Below are positions 63,133 through 64,000 of a stretch of 64,000 nt of DNA, piece after piece. Numbering within the stretch: position 1 is the first letter of the stretch; each line of letters begins with the position of its first letter. Both the position numbers and the translations under genes were made by a program. Below the pieces are notes generated by a model. That model saw only the letters and a program-made list of their open reading frames with translations, was not told where the DNA came from and did not search any database. Source of the stretch: Blastocladiella emersonii ATCC 22665 (lineage: Eukaryota > Blastocladiomycota > Blastocladiomycetes > Blastocladiales > Blastocladiaceae); contig JANHCV010000003.1 in assembly GCA_025594325.1 (NCBI GenBank), forward strand, positions 2,542,001 to 2,606,000, read 5' to 3'.

Positions 63133-64000
63133 ATGTGCCGGACCGCACCCCGACGTCCGCCGATCTGGCTATGGACCATCCTCCTCGTGATCTTCTTCCA
63201 CCTCGCCGTCGCGGCGACCGTGACTGGCCAGTCCACTTCGCTGCCGCCCATCGTCTTTGGCGCCACGGGTGACTACAGCTCGCCGACGGCCAGCGTCTCC
63301 GAAACCTATCACGGCGGCATCAACGCTGCCTTCTTCGAGATCAACTCGGCCGGCGGGTATCTCGGCCGCAACCTCACGCTCGTCGTCAAAGATGACGGGT
63401 ACGTGCCCGCCCGCGCCGCCGCCAACACGCGCGCGCTCATGGCCGAGAACAACCTCACGGCGCTGCTCGCGGCTTACGTACGCCTCCGCTCGCGTCCGCT
63501 TCAAGCAGGACTTTTGGCTGACGTGACGATTTTGTGTAGGGAACGTACGAGCGCTCAGTGGCCCGACACATCCGAGGTTTGTAGACTGACTTACCCCGCC
63601 TTCTACATGCGTAGCGCGGCCGTGACAGCGTCGCTTCCCGTTGCGCAGAACGCGTCCATGCCGATCCTGTTTCCCTTCACGGGCTCGACGGCGCTGCGCG
63701 TCCCCTTCAACCCGTGGCTCGTGCACATGATCGGCTCGTACCCGGACGAGATGCAGGCCATGCTCGACTACGCGCTCGGCACGCTCATGCACAACCGCAT
63801 CGCCGTCGTATACCAGAACGACACCTTCGGCAAGCCGCCGGCCATGGACGCTGTGGCCGTCCTGACCCGGCTCGGCCTCCCGCCGCACTCGGTCAGCTCG
63901 GTTCAGGGCAACTCGGGCAACGTCACGGCGGCGCACGCGGCCATAGTCGGCCAGACGCGGTATCCGCAGTCGGTCCTGTTCTTTGGACTCGCGCTCGAGG
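63133..64000 (+). CDS. Secreted/receptor ligand-binding protein (periplasmic-binding-protein-like), 3'-truncated
   Basis: Exon 1 is 63133-63477, a proposed 5-nt microexon is 63540-63544, and exon 3 begins at 63615 and runs off the window. Introns are 62 bp (branch GCTGAC, acceptor TGTGTAG) and 70 bp (branch ACTGAC, acceptor GCGTAG). A hydrophobic signal sequence (WLWTILLVIFFHLAVAATVT) precedes a type I periplasmic-binding fold. Landmarks are IVFGATGDYSSPTASVSETY, GGINAAFFEINSAGGYLGRN, AAYGTAAVTASLPVAQNASM and IAVVYQNDTFGKPPAMDAV. In eukaryotes this domain is the ligand-binding part of class C GPCRs, receptor guanylyl cyclases or chimeric kinases; the downstream half that would decide lies outside. 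Several NxT/S sites suit glycosylation. Confidence 0.75.
   Translation, partial: MCRTAPRRPPIWLWTILLVIFFHLAVAATVTGQSTSLPPIVFGATGDYSSPTASVSETYHGGINAAFFEINSAGGYLGRNLTLVVKDDGYVPARAAANTRALMAENNLTALLAAYVRLRSRPLQAGLLADVTILCRERTSAQWPDTSEVCRLTYPAFYMRSAAVTASLPVAQNASMPILFPFTGSTALRVPFNPWLVHMIGSYPDEMQAMLDYALGTLMHNRIAVVYQNDTFGKPPAMDAVAVLTRLGLPPHSVSSVQGNSGNVTAAHAAIVGQTRYPQSVLFFGLALE

Noticed and set aside
63540..63614. Alternative splice model for the receptor gene with exon 63540-63580 and a 34-bp intron
   Set aside because: A 34-bp intron is far shorter than any other here, and its branch site would sit only a few bases from the donor. It also disrupts the conserved GTAA segment.

Overview
The window is eukaryotic and very GC-rich. 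It is densely packed with protein genes whose introns are short (mostly 54-85 bp) with GTRNGY donors, CTRAC branch sites and YAG acceptors. A hevein-type chitin deacetylase, a Ypd1-type phosphotransfer protein, Set2 with an SRI domain, a Mss4-type kinase and Fad1 point to a fungus. A Brp/Blh-type carotene-cleaving enzyme, a 7TM receptor-like protein and a periplasmic-binding-protein-like receptor suggest a zoosporic lineage. Blastocladiomycota is my best guess, because retinal-based photoreception is known there. The lineage is an inference, not something read directly. I found no tRNA, rRNA, CRISPR array or recognisable transposon.

Left part (1-12.5 kb): a truncated unknown gene, two unknown proteins, a 7TM receptor-like gene convergent with a phosducin-like G-beta-gamma chaperone, another unknown protein, an Aven-like protein, and the Brp/Blh-type enzyme. 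Next (12.5-18.7 kb) come three tandem leucine-rich-repeat paralogs on the minus strand. They share an upstream element, and the first and third share an identical 329-bp 5' segment. Then come Set2 (H3K36 methyltransferase with an added RS-rich stretch), a PtdIns4P 5-kinase, and a secreted chitin deacetylase.

The centre (30.6-57.9 kb) is a phosphorelay neighbourhood. A Ypd1 homolog is followed by five related hybrid-histidine-kinase-like genes: A, B and C on the minus strand, and D and E on the plus strand. Complete members read TM-CHASE-TM-PAS-HisKA-ATPase-like-receiver. The phospho-acceptor motif HELRNPVYVIQG is invariant. The ATPase-like domain has lost recognisable N, G1 and G2 boxes in every copy, while the receivers of A, C and D keep their catalytic residues. 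B is a truncated relic with a duplicated ATPase-like segment, and E has no receiver. The order is mirror-like (A resembles E, B resembles D) around three unrelated genes: FAD synthase, an ethanolamine/choline kinase, and an unknown single-pass protein. This family is the strongest candidate for an undescribed system in the window.

Right end (58-64 kb): an unknown Cys-containing single-pass protein, a NEPRO/RMP1-like nucleolar protein, an At4g15545-like coiled-coil protein, and the 5' part of a secreted ligand-binding receptor that appears to contain a 5-nt microexon.

All splice sites, starts and family names were inferred by reading the sequence. No database search was run. Start codons of Ala/Pro/Ser-rich N-termini (Set2, Mss4, kinases A and D) are the least certain points.
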